Shown here piece after piece: positions 36,922-38,332 of a stretch of DNA of 38,332 nt. The stretch lies in contig NZ_JAHLPM010000025.1 of NCBI RefSeq assembly GCF_018917865.1, positions 1 to 38,332 on the forward strand, written 5' to 3'. Position 1 is the first letter of the stretch. Each line of letters starts with the position of its first letter. The notes beneath the pieces were generated by a model. That model saw only the letters and a program-made list of their open reading frames with translations. It had not been told where the DNA came from and made no database searches. Source of the DNA: Tissierella simiarum (GTDB lineage: Bacteria; Bacillota; Clostridia; Tissierellales; Tissierellaceae). Made by a program: the position numbers and the translations under genes.

Positions 36922-37011
36922 AATTTACCTTCTTTTTTAAATAGAGTACATCGATGTCTGAATTCATCATATAATGCTTTAAAATGTATTTCAACTAATT
37001 TTTTAAAATTG

Positions 37012-37027
37012 CCAAATTGGAATTTGT
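37012..37027 (-). repeat. Module-boundary motif
   Basis: ACAAATTCCAATTTGG on the minus strand, 19 bases after the stop of the PhnB-like gene and 90 bases before the GyrI-like start. Confidence 0.5.
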
Positions 37028-37046
37028 ATAATAGTGCTTAATGATA

Positions 37047-37469
37047 CTAAGGTTGACTTGGTGCTTCTTCAGCAACGATATTCCAACTTACGCCATACTT
37101 GTCAGTAAGCCCAGCATGGAATGAGCTATAAAATGCTGCTGTCGGTAGAAGAGTTATATGAGCACCAATACTCAATAGGCCGAAGATATTTTGTACCTCT
37201 CTTGCCGAGGGTACTTTTGTAGTTAATTTTATCATGTTACCTTTAGACACTGGCTCTGCTATTTCATCTGCAAACCAAAAAACTGTATCACAAATATTCA
37301 TTTCGGCATGCAAAATCCAATCTTTCAGATTTGCCGGTGGAGCAGTAACACCCTCAGGTATATAATCTCCATATAGCTGTGACATCAGAATTTTACTATT
37401 AAAAGCTGTCTGGTAAAGCTCCAATGCTTAACTGCAGTTTCCTTCAAATGTAATATAAGGTGTAACCAT
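37047..37469 (-). pseudogene. PhnB-like VOC/glyoxalase protein with an early stop
   Basis: It starts at ATG 37469 with GGAGG upstream and reads MVTPYITFEGNCS, then TAA at codon 14 (37428-37430, probably from CAA), then ALELYQTAFNSKILMSQLYG and the full PhnB fold to residue 140 (ILHAEMNICDTVFWFADE, LPTAAFYSSFHAGLTDKYGV). One base change silences an otherwise intact gene; a sequencing error is also possible. Downstream translation from TTG would lack the first strand. Confidence 0.8.
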
Positions 37470-37642
37470 AATGCTACCTCCAGTTATTTTAATTTTTTAT
37501 GGATAAACAAGTTCTAATTTTTACATTAGCTAGATCAAGAAAGTCATTCTCCCATCTTTTTAATTACATCAATTTCCTTGGAAAAACCAGACTAGCTTCC
37601 TTGTCCAAATCCAGCCAAAACTCTTTTTTATCTTTAAAATCC

Positions 37643-37855
37643 ACTATGTCATCTATATTTTTGCCTATTTTAAGAGGGTAAAAAGTGGCTTTTTTTAGCT
37701 CATTTTTCACTCCAAAATCGTCTCAAAATCACAACATATTGTGGTCAAACTCTATTTTTTCTCCCTCTGACCACAATACGACATCATTATTATACTCTCA
37801 ACGTGCCTTGAGAGTATAATAATGATGTCGTAGGTTGATATTACCCCCTTGGCGA
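37643..37855 (+). repeat. Dispersed hairpin repeat, copy F (best preserved)
   Basis: It runs from ACTATGTCATCTATATTTTT to CCCCTTGGCGA. Its long hairpin is a perfect 25-bp stem (37777-37801 and 37808-37832) with loop CGTGCC. CACAACATATTGTG forms a second stem and the AAAAAGTGGCT / AGCTCATTTTT pair a third. Confidence 0.8.
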
Positions 37856-38026
37856 CATACTTTATCTCTTAAGTCCTTTTTTGTAATAATTATATCAGGT
37901 TCAAGGTGAAAATTTATTCTCTTAAATTTCCCAAAATCTTCTTCTACAGGTTCATCTATTATCCAAACCTCAACATTGTCATTATTGCCAAATATGATCT
38001 CCTTCCATGCTCTAGCTATTTCCTTG
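37856..38026 (-). pseudogene. Gene fragment ending at repeat F
   Basis: On the minus strand KEIARAWKEIIFGNNDNVEV, then WIIDEPVEEDFGKFKRINFH and LEPDIIITKKDLRDKVCR, reads cleanly and then enters the repeat. No start; the family is not recognised. Upstream sequence in other frames suggests a frameshift near 38030. Confidence 0.4.
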
Positions 38027-38139
38027 TTTTTTTATATTAATTTCTGCTTTGACCTTCTTAGATTGATATCCCGAGCTTGATAATTAAAAAATTATAAATA
38101 TATCTTCATAGCAATATAACCCCTTAATATCTTTAATTT

Positions 38140-38332
38140 TGAACCCTCCCCCACTTATAGAAGATGGGGGATTCTTTTTCGTAAAGAAGTTTGCTATTAC
38201 TTTTCAACCTAATTACTTAGGAAGCCTTATTCTTTTTGGCGTGTCCAAGTACGCCCTATGCTGAAAGCAAGTGCTCACAGTTTACATTTATACTACCTTA
38301 ATCCTTACTGGATTTAAATACTCTTCATTAAT
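38140..38332 (-). mobile_element. Possible IS200/IS605 right end
   Basis: CCCCCA / TGGGGG hairpin (38148-38170) with flanking GAATCC and GGTTCAAAA on the minus strand recalls the hairpin end of IS200/IS605-type elements. A minus-strand frame from the window edge stops about 40 bases in (EYLNPVRIKVV-stop). No TnpB motif is in view, so this rests on the end structure. Confidence 0.35.

Noticed and set aside
37499-37681. 60-codon plus-strand open frame
   Set aside because: It has no ribosome site and overlaps the start of repeat copy F; a chance frame in A/T-rich DNA.

Overview
The window is AT-rich, low-GC Gram-positive DNA with strong AGGAGG-type ribosome sites. It most resembles a strict anaerobe of the Clostridia/Tissierellia group. 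The clearest pointers are a UGA-decoding (selenocysteine) protein of the proline/glycine reductase family, typical of Stickland amino-acid fermenters, and a cyclic-di-AMP (ydaO-type) riboswitch on a glycine-betaine-type transporter. Most genes lie on the minus strand. No sel genes, rRNA or tRNA genes were recognised, and nothing that looks like a CRISPR array was seen.

Layout. 1-4,100: decayed IS110 transposase, small Xre regulator, small hypotheticals, a lipoprotein gene with a broken tandem partial copy, and a 2H phosphoesterase. 4,100-5,130: intergenic repeats and a nonsense-broken conserved gene. 5,131-8,560: osmoprotectant ABC operon with promoter, c-di-AMP riboswitch and terminator. 8,560-13,750: mostly decayed hypothetical genes, repeats and one intact DUF6709-like membrane protein. 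14,105-16,117: a 670-residue selenoprotein that joins a GrdE/PrdA-type pyruvoyl proprotein to a PrdB-type selenoprotein, with its own SECIS-like hairpin. 16,221-20,700: a broken EamA transporter, two overlapping DUF3841 paralogues, and two copies of a divergent LysR / B3-B4 pair, one intact and one decayed. 20,945-23,490: LysR fragment, structured non-coding segment, cysteine-rich CCG-domain protein and QueG-like Fe-S protein with a duplicated tail. 23,567-26,000: SnoaL-like protein plus remnants of integrative-element cargo (DUF6329-like, MarR, an ArdA-like piece) around an intact AAA kinase/ATPase. 26,187-30,535: MBL hydrolase, double GNAT, PhzF, orphan ClpP and truncated AraC. 30,650-34,630: IS110 (with a candidate bridge-RNA leader), IS21 and IS3 remnants, the IS3 interrupting an ArdA-like gene. 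34,905-37,469: single-gene modules (toroid prenyltransferase-like, zinc-ribbon protein, GyrI-like, PhnB/VOC) separated by a recurring short inverted motif. The right edge carries a hairpin that could be an IS200/IS605 end.

The region is an accessory, decaying landscape. At least a dozen genes carry one or two frameshifts or stops, and two families of intergenic palindromic repeats are scattered through it; the larger has seven copies, all in the same orientation. The most interesting elements are the fused selenoprotein reductase, the dispersed 210-bp hairpin repeat, and the motif-separated gene modules near the right end.
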